This document shows positions 23,711 to 32,410 of a DNA stretch of 64,000 nucleotides, piece by piece. The stretch is from Flavobacterium sp. UGB4466. Lineage in GTDB: Bacteria; Bacteroidota; Bacteroidia; Flavobacteriales; Flavobacteriaceae. Position 1 is the stretch's first letter, and each line of letters begins with the position of its first letter. A program made the position numbers and the translations under genes. The stretch lies in contig NZ_CAGKLC010000014.1 in the NCBI RefSeq assembly GCF_903469665.1, forward strand, positions 1 to 64,000. The letters run 5' to 3'. A model generated the notes under the pieces. That model did no database searches and was not told where the DNA came from. It saw nothing but the letters and a program-made list of their open reading frames with translations.

Positions 23711-26506
23711 ATGCAAATTGATCTTTCGACACTCGACCCAAAACATAATATTATCATTAAAGGCGCACAGGTACATAATTTAAAAAATGTAGATGTAGCA
23801 ATACCCCGAAATAAACTAGTTGTTATTACAGGCCTTTCAGGATCAGGTAAGTCGAGTCTTGCATTCGATACCTTGTATGCCGAAGGGCAGCGTCGTTATG
23901 TCGAAAGCTTATCTTCGTATGCGCGTCAGTTTTTGGGGCGTCTGGACAAGCCAAAAGTAGAATACATTAAAGGTATTGCGCCTGCCATTGCAATTGAGCA
24001 AAAGGTTAACACCACCAATGCGCGTTCTACTGTGGGGACTTCAACAGAGATTTACGATTATATGAAATTGCTTTATGCCCGAATTGGTCGTACCTATTCA
24101 CCTGTTTCAGGTCAGGAAGTAAAGAAAAATACGGTAACAGATGTGATTGCCGATGTAAAAACTTTAGAATTGGACAGTAAATGGCTCCTCCTTGCCCCTA
24201 TTCATCTTGAAGAAGGCAGACAATTGGAAGACAAACTGAAAGTACTGCTTCAGCAAGGTTTTGCTCGTATTTTAGTTCATAATGAAATGGTTCGTCTGGA
24301 TGATTTTACATCTTCAGACATTCATCAGTTAGACAATAAAGATATACTGCTCATTATTGACCGAATTGTGGTTAAAGAGGAAGAAGAATTCTACAATCGC
24401 CTCGCCGATGCAGTACAGACCGCTTTTTTTGAAGGAAAAGGCATTTGTTTTTTACAAGAACTGAACTCCGATAAAAAATTCTCTTACTCGAATAATTTTG
24501 AGCTTGACGGAATTACTTTTTTAGAGCCTAACGTTCATTTATTCAGTTTCAACAACCCCTACGGAGCCTGTCCGGTTTGTGAAGGCTACGGAAATATTAT
24601 TGGCATCGATGCTGATTTGGTGATTCCAAATACTTCTCTGTCCGTTTTCGAAAGCGCCATTTACCCCTGGAGAGGTGAAAGTATGAGCTGGTACAAAGAC
24701 GAACTGGTCAAACATGCTTATAAATTTGATTTTCCTATTCACAAACCTTTCTTCGAACTTTCAGAAGAACAGAAAGATCTAATCTGGAAAGGAAACCAAT
24801 ATTTTCAAGGTCTAAATGATTTTTTTAAAGAACTTGAAGAGAAAAACTATAAAATCCAAAACCGCGTAATGTTGTCCCGCTACCGTGGAAAAACAAAATG
24901 CCATGCCTGCCGTGGCAAACGCCTGCGCGAAGAAGCATCTTATGTAAAAATAAACGGTAAAACAGTCTCAGATTTAGTCGATTTGCCCATCAAACATTTA
25001 GTAACTTTTTTCAAGAACATTGATCTAAATGTTTACGAACAGCAAATTGCAAAACGATTAATGGTCGAAATCAACAATCGTTTGTCTTTTTTAACTGAAG
25101 TTGGTTTAGATTACCTGACTTTAAATCGAAATTCGGCAACACTTTCAGGCGGTGAGTCGCAACGTATCAATCTTGCTACTTCTTTGGGAAGCAGCCTAGT
25201 TGGATCAATGTACATTCTGGATGAACCCAGTATTGGTCTGCACCCAAAAGATTCTGAAAGGTTAATTAAAGTTCTATTGTCACTTCGTGATCTGGGCAAT
25301 ACGGTAATCGTAGTTGAGCACGACGAAGATATTATGAAAGCCGCCGATATGATTATTGATATTGGTCCCGAAGCGGGTACATTTGGTGGAAAACTGGTCG
25401 CTCAGGGTACATATAAAGAAATCTTGAAATCAGATTCACTAACCGCCCAATATCTGAACGGTGATTTAGAAATTTCTGTTCCGAAAAGAAGACGTAAATT
25501 CAAAAACCATATTGACATTGTAGGAGCAAGAGAGAACAACTTAAAGAATATTAATGTCACTTTTCCATTAGACGTTTTAACGGTCATTACCGGAGTTTCC
25601 GGAAGCGGAAAAAGTACATTGATTAAAAAGATACTGTTCCCGGCCATGCAGAAAAAACTGGACAGTGCTGCGGAAAAAGCAGGTCAGTTTAGTGAACTAA
25701 AAGGTTCGTTTTCGCAAATCAAACATATCGAATATGTCGATCAGAACCCAATTGGAAGAAGTTCAAGATCCAATCCGGTAACTTATATCAAAGCCTACGA
25801 TGATATTCGGGACTTGTATGCTAAAGAAAAACTCTCCAAAGTAAGAGGATATCAGGCCAAACACTTCTCTTTTAACGTCGATGGCGGCCGTTGCGAAACT
25901 TGCAAAGGAGAAGGCTCAATAAATGTCGAGATGGTCTTTATGGCCGATGTTTCACTACCGTGTGAAACCTGTGGAGGAAAACGTTTCAAAAAAGAAATTC
26001 TAGAGATTAATTTCGATGAAAAAAACATCAACGATATTCTTACGATGACCATTGATGATGCAATTGCTTTTTTCGACAAGAATAAACAATCCAAAATTAC
26101 TCAGAAGTTACAGCCCTTGCAGGATGTAGGCTTAGGATATGTACAGTTAGGACAATCCTCTTCTACTCTTTCGGGCGGTGAAGCACAGCGTATTAAACTG
26201 GCTTCTTTTTTAGTCAAAGGAGCTACAAAAGATAAAGCCTTATTTGTTTTTGATGAGCCAACAACCGGCTTACATTTTCATGACATTAAAAAATTAATGA
26301 CTTCCTTTGATGCCTTAATCGAAAAAGGACATTCTATAATTGTCATTGAACACAATCTTGACCTCATAAAATGTGCCGACTGGATTATTGATTTGGGACC
26401 GGAAGGTGGCGAAAATGGCGGTCATCTACTAGCCGCAGGAACTCCCGAAGATATTGTAAAAGTAAAAGAATCGGTTACTGGAGTGTACTTGAAAGACAAA
26501 CTTTAA
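23711..26506 (+). CDS. uvrA: excinuclease ABC subunit A
   Basis: 931 residues from the ATG at 23711, the usual UvrA length. Walker A motifs are TGLSGSGKSS (about 41-50) and TGVSGSGKST (about 625-634). ABC signature motifs are LSGGESQR and LSGGEAQR, and Walker B segments LDEPSIGLHP and FDEPTTGLH. Zinc-binding CxxC pairs appear in CPVCEGYG, CHACRGKR, CETCKGEG and CETCGGKR. UvrA with UvrB scans DNA for bulky damage in nucleotide-excision repair. It is monocistronic and ends in an intrinsic terminator. Confidence 0.97.
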   Translation: MQIDLSTLDPKHNIIIKGAQVHNLKNVDVAIPRNKLVVITGLSGSGKSSLAFDTLYAEGQRRYVESLSSYARQFLGRLDKPKVEYIKGIAPAIAIEQKVNTTNARSTVGTSTEIYDYMKLLYARIGRTYSPVSGQEVKKNTVTDVIADVKTLELDSKWLLLAPIHLEEGRQLEDKLKVLLQQGFARILVHNEMVRLDDFTSSDIHQLDNKDILLIIDRIVVKEEEEFYNRLADAVQTAFFEGKGICFLQELNSDKKFSYSNNFELDGITFLEPNVHLFSFNNPYGACPVCEGYGNIIGIDADLVIPNTSLSVFESAIYPWRGESMSWYKDELVKHAYKFDFPIHKPFFELSEEQKDLIWKGNQYFQGLNDFFKELEEKNYKIQNRVMLSRYRGKTKCHACRGKRLREEASYVKINGKTVSDLVDLPIKHLVTFFKNIDLNVYEQQIAKRLMVEINNRLSFLTEVGLDYLTLNRNSATLSGGESQRINLATSLGSSLVGSMYILDEPSIGLHPKDSERLIKVLLSLRDLGNTVIVVEHDEDIMKAADMIIDIGPEAGTFGGKLVAQGTYKEILKSDSLTAQYLNGDLEISVPKRRRKFKNHIDIVGARENNLKNINVTFPLDVLTVITGVSGSGKSTLIKKILFPAMQKKLDSAAEKAGQFSELKGSFSQIKHIEYVDQNPIGRSSRSNPVTYIKAYDDIRDLYAKEKLSKVRGYQAKHFSFNVDGGRCETCKGEGSINVEMVFMADVSLPCETCGGKRFKKEILEINFDEKNINDILTMTIDDAIAFFDKNKQSKITQKLQPLQDVGLGYVQLGQSSSTLSGGEAQRIKLASFLVKGATKDKALFVFDEPTTGLHFHDIKKLMTSFDALIEKGHSIIVIEHNLDLIKCADWIIDLGPEGGENGGHLLAAGTPEDIVKVKESVTGVYLKDKL

Positions 26507-26527
26507 CCTTAACAAAAATTTCAATAT

Positions 26528-26571
26528 AAAAAATCCAAACCTCAATATTACAATTGAGATTTGGATTTTTT
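26528..26571. terminator. bidirectional terminator between uvrA and a convergent small gene
   Basis: AAAAAATCCAAACCTCAAT (26528-26546) pairs imperfectly with ATTGAGATTTGGATTTTTT (26553-26571), leaving a long A/T-flanked stem. It serves uvrA on the plus strand and the small membrane gene on the minus strand. Confidence 0.8.
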
Positions 26572-26588
26572 ATTTCATATCTAAGCTG

Positions 26589-26888
26589 TTATGCCACTAA
26601 ACATTTTTCTTCAAAAGGAAAACCATCTTCGTCAATGGCAACTAATATTTTCTTTTGCTTGGTGGCTTCTATAGTCAGATAAAGCCATGCAAACGACCAC
26701 AATCCGAGGGTAAGGCAAAAAATCGTAAAGTTTAAACTGTGATTTACTACTTTTCCGCCTTTACTCAAAACCGCGAATAGCAATTCATCGTTCCTTTCTT
26801 CGAGTATAAACCCACTATTAACTTTACTTGATATCATACTAGAAAATACTTGTAAGCTTTGTTCTTGACTGAGTTGGCCGTTCTTCAT
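26589..26888 (-). CDS. small membrane protein of unknown function
   Basis: A 99-residue protein with one strong hydrophobic segment (LNFTIFCLTLGLWSFAWLYL, about residues 52-71) flanked by a hydrophilic N-terminal half (QLSQEQSLQVFSSMI; EERNDELLFAVLSKGGKVV) and a C-terminal tail KKILVAIDEDGFPFEEK. I recognise no family. It is a lone gene convergent with uvrA. Coding is supported by its clean start and amphipathic pattern. Confidence 0.65.
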   Translation of the reverse strand: MKNGQLSQEQSLQVFSSMISSKVNSGFILEERNDELLFAVLSKGGKVVNHSLNFTIFCLTLGLWSFAWLYLTIEATKQKKILVAIDEDGFPFEEKCLVA

Positions 26889-27130
26889 AATAATTCCTTA
26901 AAAATTAATCCAAATACTACTACAATTACCTCACTATTATAAATTCCTAAAAAACATTCTAATTAAAATAAACACTATAACATGTACTTTTATTGTCAGC
27001 TTTTCATAAGATATTTTTACCCTATAACAAAAAGTGTTGCCATATTCTTAGCTAAAGTTAATTTTTATAAAATAAACCACAAAACAAAAGACTGTTAAAA
27101 TTTCAAGATTACCTACAGAAATTCAAAGCT

Positions 27131-28783
27131 TTACCCTTTATTCTTAACATTAAAAGGAGGTGCTTGATAGTCATTGTTCAGATAATTTGCAGGAATTGTC
27201 GTCGCATTACCATCGCGAAGTGCTCCGTAATGTGGAGACATAATTTCTATTCCGGCAGCATTAAACGAATCCTGAATGTTTTGATGCAAAGACGAATAAA
27301 TCCTGGGCTGTTTCGTAGGTTCTTTAGTGTAAACGTTGATCTGATACGAAACATAAAAATCATCCAGACTCGTTTGCAAAACAAAAGGACTTGGTGTCTG
27401 CTCTACCATTTCCGTTTTTAGAGCAGCTTCAATCAATGCTTTATAAATGTCTTTATACGGCACATCATACCCAATCGTAACGGTAGTATGAATCAATAAA
27501 CCATTATTGGCATGTTTTGTATTGGCTGAATAATTAGTCGAAGTACTTGATAAAACAGTTGCATTAGGAATCGTAATATCTTCAAATTTAGGTGTTCTGA
27601 CACGGGTTACCAAAGCCGTTTTTTCAATAACCTCTCCGCTAACATCACCAATTTTTATAAAATCACCAATCTTAAACGGACGCATATAGGTAATTACCAA
27701 ACCCGCCACCATATTAGCAATCGCATTAGAAGAACCCAAAGAAAACAAAACCCCTACAAATACCGAAACACCTTTAAATATTGGAGAATCTGACCCTGGC
27801 AAATACGGAAATATAACCACCAGCATGAAAGCAAGCATCAGAAAACGAATGATGTTAAAAGTAGGCATTGCCCAATCGCTGTAAAAACCATCAATTTTAA
27901 TATTCTCCTTTTTTATCTCATCAAAAAAGAACTTGATCACTCTTATGGAATATTTAAAAATGACAATGATAACCACTATAGTGACTAAACTTGGCAGAAA
28001 CCCCACAAATCCCATTACCGCAAGTTTTGCAGGCGAAAGAATCCAACGCAGCAAAGTAGTTGTATAAGCTTCGGTAGCAGGAAAAATACTGAACAATAAT
28101 GGTAATGAAAGATATACTATTAAAATAAGTGTTATTACTTTAATAGCACTATACAATCGCATGAGTAAAAACTGCTGCTTTTGAGGTGAGAGAATATTAA
28201 TATTATTATACTTGAATCCTTTAAAGTGTCGGTCGCTATTTTTTAGGATGTACAGCTTTACCCTGCTGAATACTTTACCAACAAAGTACAAAACAAATCC
28301 AATAATTAAAACCAGTAATGCTGTATACCCCAATCTTTTTGGAAGCATGGAGTAATTGTCATTCTGATACAGAATCGCTCGTTTGATCAGGTGTAAATTT
28401 CGCTTTGCGATGAAATCTGCTGTTTGATTCTCCGCTTTTGCATCTGCATCTAAAACAGACATGATGACAAAATCATTCTTATAAACAATGTCCTGAGAAA
28501 TATCTGAAGGTACAACCGAAATCGAATCAGCTATAAAGAATGAATCCTCGTATAATTTTCTGATCTTTTCTGCAATTGCATTTGCTCTGTTTTCGGGCGA
28601 AAAAGAACCTACTTTATTGTAGACATAAAAAAGTGTGTCTTTAAACGGTTTTACGGGATATCCTTTTGATTTTACTTCTTTAACAGTCGTTTTCGATGTT
28701 TGAGAACTGTCCTTCTGAGCAAAAGCCAGAGAAGAAAACAAAGTCATAAAAAGTGCTAAAAAACAAACTATTTTATTTTTCAT
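27131..28783 (-). CDS. MscS-family mechanosensitive channel with periplasmic N-domain
   Basis: A 550-residue protein. A signal peptide (MKNKIVCFLALFMTLFSSLAFAQ) and about 120 periplasmic residues precede several TM segments (about 150-170, 210-235, 255-280, 310-335, 345-375). The pore helix and MscS beta domain follow: GSSNAIANMVAGLVI, then RPFKIGDFIKIGDVSGEVIE and PNATVLSSTSTNYS. MscS channels release solutes on hypo-osmotic shock. The extended N-terminus resembles large YnaI/MscM-type proteins. It has its own promoter box at 28818. Confidence 0.9.
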   Translation of the reverse strand: MKNKIVCFLALFMTLFSSLAFAQKDSSQTSKTTVKEVKSKGYPVKPFKDTLFYVYNKVGSFSPENRANAIAEKIRKLYEDSFFIADSISVVPSDISQDIVYKNDFVIMSVLDADAKAENQTADFIAKRNLHLIKRAILYQNDNYSMLPKRLGYTALLVLIIGFVLYFVGKVFSRVKLYILKNSDRHFKGFKYNNINILSPQKQQFLLMRLYSAIKVITLILIVYLSLPLLFSIFPATEAYTTTLLRWILSPAKLAVMGFVGFLPSLVTIVVIIVIFKYSIRVIKFFFDEIKKENIKIDGFYSDWAMPTFNIIRFLMLAFMLVVIFPYLPGSDSPIFKGVSVFVGVLFSLGSSNAIANMVAGLVITYMRPFKIGDFIKIGDVSGEVIEKTALVTRVRTPKFEDITIPNATVLSSTSTNYSANTKHANNGLLIHTTVTIGYDVPYKDIYKALIEAALKTEMVEQTPSPFVLQTSLDDFYVSYQINVYTKEPTKQPRIYSSLHQNIQDSFNAAGIEIMSPHYGALRDGNATTIPANYLNNDYQAPPFNVKNKG

Positions 28784-28817
28784 ATACTGTCAGCAATAAG
28801 TTAGTTATCTTTTCTAA

Positions 28818-28825
28818 CAAATATA
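28818..28825 (-). promoter_or_regulatory. -7 element TATATTTG (minus strand)
   Basis: Reads CAAATATA on the plus strand, 34 bases upstream of the channel gene. A CAAA at 28841-28844 (TTTG on the minus strand) could be a -33 box, with a rather short 15-base spacing. Confidence 0.55.
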
Positions 28826-28878
28826 GAGACAAAACAGTTTCAAATTAAAATTACTTTTACTCCCTTTTTAGAAATCTA

Positions 28879-30348
28879 CTAAATTTTAATTCCTATCTTT
28901 TTTAATATAGTATCGATTACTTTATTGATATCAGGAGAAATCGCAAATTTATAATTTAAATAAACATATAAAATGGTTACTAAAATTGACTTTAAAGCAA
29001 TACTAACCAATTGATAAAAAGGGAATTCCCAAAAGTAAAACAATAAAAACAATGCAAATGTAATTAACATCGAATATATTGTCTGAATAGTAAAAGGATA
29101 CAAATGAAGCCTTTTCACCACAAAAAGCAGTTTTGCCAAACTATATAAGGTAATGGATAATAAAGTAGCAAAAGCAGATCCGAAAATTCCAAAAATTGGA
29201 ATAAAAATCATGTTTAAAATTACGGTCAACGCAACCAGCATTAATCCTAAATACAACACCATACGGTAATATTTAGTATTAAAAATGATCGCATTATTGT
29301 TTCCTAAAATTAAATCAAAGTATTTAGACAAGCCAATCATAAATACAACTGCAATTCCACCACTATATTCTTTTGGAACCAACTCGTATAACTGACCGAT
29401 ATTTACAAATATGCAAAGCATTACAAAGCCACCCACAATCTGTAGGTTAATTGACGTTTTTTTGTAAAGTTGATTCAACTCATCATGTTTGTTATCATGC
29501 ATTAATTTTGCTGTAATTGGATATACAATCTGATGCATAGCGCGGCTTGGAACCGAAATAACCAGTGCAATATAGGTAGCAACAGAATAGAAAGCGATAT
29601 TTTCTATCTGCATATATTGATTTAATATCATTTTATCCCCATCCAAAAGCAAATTAGCAACACTTCCGGATAAAATAATATAAAAAGTATATACCAGTAT
29701 ATCTTTTGTATTTGCAGGTATTGTAAACTGAAAAGTTGGCTTCTGAATACTAAATGCATATAACATGGTTATCAGGAATGCCAAAAAATATAAAATTGCC
29801 GTCGCATACACAAAACCTTCAACGCTAAGCCAATTATAATAAACACCTATTAATAGAAATAATGAAAATAATCGCAGCCCCACTTCCTTTACAAAATTTC
29901 CAAAAACGGAATGCATATTTACCCGCAACCAGGCATAAAAAATCTCAAAATAGGCCATGCACAATCCAATAAAAGGTATTAACCATATATAGCTTCTAAC
30001 AATCGCATTCTTTTTTGACAAAAAAAACAGAATCTCATCATAAAAAACAAGACCTATCAGTAAAAGCGGGATTATTAATAACAAAGGAAATAAAACCGTA
30101 AAGGATAGAAAACGGGATTTTTCTTCCTCAGTTTGATATTGCGAATAAAATTTAACCAAAGTATTTTGCATCCCAATCGCAAATAAAGGCATAATCACAT
30201 TGGCGCAAGAAGTCACATAATTAGTTAAGCCATAAAAGGTTGCACCCAAAAAAACCGGATACAAATAAAGTGTATTGATGGCTCCAATACCGAAACCTAT
30301 ATAAGTGATAATTGTATTCTTGAAAGACTGATTTAAAACAATACCCAT
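28879..30348 (-). CDS. polysaccharide flippase (Wzx/MATE-type)
   Basis: A 489-residue integral membrane protein with 12-14 hydrophobic segments along its length. Opening FKNTIITYIGFGIGAINTLY and the repeated pattern of TM helices with Pro and Gly kinks match the RfbX/Wzx oligosaccharide flippase group in the MOP superfamily. Such proteins move lipid-linked glycans across the inner membrane. It lies just downstream of a glycosyltransferase gene on the same strand, separated by 40 bases that contain a TTTTAGATT-type repeat. Substrate unknown. Confidence 0.88.
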   Translation of the reverse strand: MGIVLNQSFKNTIITYIGFGIGAINTLYLYPVFLGATFYGLTNYVTSCANVIMPLFAIGMQNTLVKFYSQYQTEEEKSRFLSFTVLFPLLLIIPLLLIGLVFYDEILFFLSKKNAIVRSYIWLIPFIGLCMAYFEIFYAWLRVNMHSVFGNFVKEVGLRLFSLFLLIGVYYNWLSVEGFVYATAILYFLAFLITMLYAFSIQKPTFQFTIPANTKDILVYTFYIILSGSVANLLLDGDKMILNQYMQIENIAFYSVATYIALVISVPSRAMHQIVYPITAKLMHDNKHDELNQLYKKTSINLQIVGGFVMLCIFVNIGQLYELVPKEYSGGIAVVFMIGLSKYFDLILGNNNAIIFNTKYYRMVLYLGLMLVALTVILNMIFIPIFGIFGSAFATLLSITLYSLAKLLFVVKRLHLYPFTIQTIYSMLITFALFLLFYFWEFPFYQLVSIALKSILVTILYVYLNYKFAISPDINKVIDTILKKIGIKI

Positions 30349-30349
30349 T

Positions 30350-30385
30350 TTTAGATTTCTGATTTTAGATTTTAGATTGCAGATT
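30350..30385. repeat. TTTTAGATTTTAGATTGCAG repeat
   Basis: TTTTAGATTTCTGATTTTAG-type words between the flippase and glycosyltransferase genes. The reverse-complement words (AATCTAAAATC) recur at 55709-55737. Its role between two genes of one operon is unclear. Confidence 0.55.
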
Positions 30386-30388
30386 AGC

Positions 30389-31672
30389 TTAGTTAATCAA
30401 CTGTGCTAATTGCTTGGTTAGATTCTTTCTGGAATATTGTTGTAAACCAACACCATTGGCCTGTAGTTTCCCTTCTAAAAACTGATTATAAAAGCCCAAA
30501 ATTACACTTTTTAACTTCGCTTTTTCAGAATAATCAAAAAATACTCCCGTATTGGTTTCTTTTATAATATCGGCAAAATCAGAACCCTGAGGTCCGATGG
30601 CTATTATTGGTCGATTGGACACCATATATTCGAATAACTTACCCGGAATTATACTTTTGGTATCTTCGGAATTAATTTCGATTAAAAGCAAAACCTGTGA
30701 TTTCTTTTGGTGTGCTATCGCTTCATGATGCGAAACGTATCCTAAAAGATTCAAATAATTTTTCAAATCAAATTCAGTGATAGCATCCAATACTTCCTGA
30801 CTTACTGCTCCAATTAATTTGATTTCTAAATGTGATTTAAACTCAGGAACTTCCTGAAGCAGTTCTACGAGACATTCCCATAAAAATCGAGGATTTCGAT
30901 CGGATAAAAAAGATCCGATATGTGCCAACGTAAATTTTGTATCTAATGTTTGTTTCTCTACATTTTCGATGTCATAACCATTGGTAATCACTGAAATTGG
31001 CTTGTTGGTAATGGCCTCAAACTCTACTTTTGTTGTTTTACTTGTGACAATAATGGTATCGGCACTGTTGAGTACTTTATGTTCGAGGTTTTTATGCTTT
31101 TTGGCGGCATAACCCGACAAACGCAAAGCTTTATGATATCCAATTGTAGTCCATGGATCACGAAAATCAGCAAACCATTTTACATTTAATTTTTCTTTTA
31201 ATTCCAGACCTATTAAATGTAGACTATGTGGCGGCCCCGAAGTAACAATCGTATCAATATCATTCTCCTTGATGTATTTCTCAAGATAAGCCACTGACGG
31301 TTTTACCCAAAAAACACGGGCATCCGGAATAAACAAATTACCACGAACCCAAAGAAAAGTTTTGTCTAAAAAGGTTTGTTTCTTCTTATGTGGAAAAATT
31401 CCCGAACTAATTTTCTTTGTTTTATTCTTTGAAAAAACAGAAGCCAGCTGATAGGGCTCCCAAATTCTGTTTTTAAGGACTACTACTTTATCGGAAATCT
31501 CATTAACCAGACCTTCATCAACAATTGGATAGGTTGGGTTTTCAGGAACATAAACTATCGGCTTTATGCCAAATTCGGGTAAATACTTTACAAATTTTAA
31601 CCAACGCTGTACACCTGGTCCTCCAGCTGGTGGAAAATAATAGGTAATAATTAAGAGTTTTTTTTGTTCCAA
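30389..31672 (-). CDS. family 4-type glycosyltransferase
   Basis: A 427-residue cytosolic GT-B enzyme. The N-terminal Rossmann strand LLIITYYFPPAGGPGVQRW begins at residue 5, so the TTG at 31672 must be the start; an in-frame stop lies two codons upstream (TAG CAT AAA TTG). The C-terminal domain has the motif ELLQEVPEF, HEAIAHQKKSQVLLL and SIIPGKLFEYMVSNRPIIAIG, the nucleotide-sugar-binding E of GT4 proteins. It adds a sugar to a glycan of the local surface polysaccharide. Donor and acceptor are unknown. Confidence 0.88.
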   Translation of the reverse strand: MEQKKLLIITYYFPPAGGPGVQRWLKFVKYLPEFGIKPIVYVPENPTYPIVDEGLVNEISDKVVVLKNRIWEPYQLASVFSKNKTKKISSGIFPHKKKQTFLDKTFLWVRGNLFIPDARVFWVKPSVAYLEKYIKENDIDTIVTSGPPHSLHLIGLELKEKLNVKWFADFRDPWTTIGYHKALRLSGYAAKKHKNLEHKVLNSADTIIVTSKTTKVEFEAITNKPISVITNGYDIENVEKQTLDTKFTLAHIGSFLSDRNPRFLWECLVELLQEVPEFKSHLEIKLIGAVSQEVLDAITEFDLKNYLNLLGYVSHHEAIAHQKKSQVLLLIEINSEDTKSIIPGKLFEYMVSNRPIIAIGPQGSDFADIIKETNTGVFFDYSEKAKLKSVILGFYNQFLEGKLQANGVGLQQYSRKNLTKQLAQLIN

Positions 31673-31704
31673 TTTATGCTATGCTATGAAGTAAGTTTAT
31701 ACAA

Positions 31705-32178
31705 CTAAATATTTTTTCCTTTTTCGTCATTCAATTTTCCAAGCTCCTCAATATCTAAAATATCTTTCGGTCTGTTAGCGGCTTTTTTAGCAACAATTAA
31801 ATTATCATAGTCAATAAAATAAACCGGGGTTTCACCTATCATTACAACTGTAGCATCTTCTAATAAAGAAGTAAAAGATTTATCCTCTAAGCCTTTAACA
31901 GCTGTCATAATATCTAATCGCAAACCAAAATTTAATGTAAAATCACTCCATCCAGGAATAAACTGCATAGTTTCAATGGTCTCAAAATCTCCGAGATTAA
32001 TTGATTTTAGTGCTTTCCTTAAATTAATTCGATTTTCAACAGTATCTTCTAAATAAATATCAATATCTCCAGTATTCCTATTATATCCGTAGATATTTAC
32101 AGCAAAGCCACCAATAGTTATATATTTAACTTTGTTTTCAAAAAAACTACGCCAAATAGCTATTATTTGCTCATTCAT
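31705..32178 (-). CDS. nucleotidyltransferase-fold protein, second gene of a two-gene module
   Basis: A 157-residue protein with a minimal nucleotidyltransferase core: ITIGGFAVNIYG (about 21-32, GG motif), NTGDIDIYL (about 35-43, paired Asp) and a third carboxylate in GLRLDIMTA (about 85-93). This arrangement is seen in MNT-type and AbiEii-like proteins and the DUF6036 group. The ATG overlaps the stop of a 54-residue gene (TAATG), so the two are coupled. I infer a toxin-antitoxin-like or nucleic-acid-modifying pair inserted in a polysaccharide block. Activity is not shown. Confidence 0.75.
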   Translation of the reverse strand: MNEQIIAIWRSFFENKVKYITIGGFAVNIYGYNRNTGDIDIYLEDTVENRINLRKALKSINLGDFETIETMQFIPGWSDFTLNFGLRLDIMTAVKGLEDKSFTSLLEDATVVMIGETPVYFIDYDNLIVAKKAANRPKDILDIEELGKLNDEKGKNI

Positions 32179-32342
32179 TACTTTTTAGATCGAATTATTC
32201 TAGCTGTCTTTATCGTATAGGAAACTTCAATAATAGCCATTAGTCTTTCCAATCTTTCCAGATAAGAAAGCTTCTTGATTTCTGCTATTCTTTTAGCTTC
32301 TAACTCTTGTGGAGTACCAAACCTTAACACGCTATCCTTCAT
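32178..32342 (-). CDS. 54-residue helical protein coupled to a nucleotidyltransferase
   Basis: The ORF reads MKDSVLRFGTPQELEAKRIA and continues with a strongly helical amphipathic stretch (EIKKLSYLERLERLMAIIEV) and a basic tail ending RSKK. It ends with TAATG, where the next gene starts. A promoter with both boxes lies 26 bases upstream. The size, charge and coupling suggest a small partner protein such as an antitoxin. I know no described family. Confidence 0.75.
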   Translation of the reverse strand: MKDSVLRFGTPQELEAKRIAEIKKLSYLERLERLMAIIEVSYTIKTARIIRSKK

Positions 32343-32367
32343 TGTTTACTTTCTTTCTAATACACAG

Positions 32368-32395
32368 CAAAGATACAAAAATGATATTTCAACAA
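32368..32395 (-). promoter_or_regulatory. promoter of the two-gene nucleotidyltransferase module
   Basis: On the minus strand a -7 box TATCTTTG (CAAAGATA at 32368-32375) and a TTG (CAA at 32393-32395) are separated by 17 bases. This is the best two-box Bacteroidota promoter in the window. It lies between yfhO-like and the module, so the module need not depend on the polysaccharide genes. Confidence 0.65.
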
Positions 32396-32410
32396 TATTT
32401 TAAAACGATT

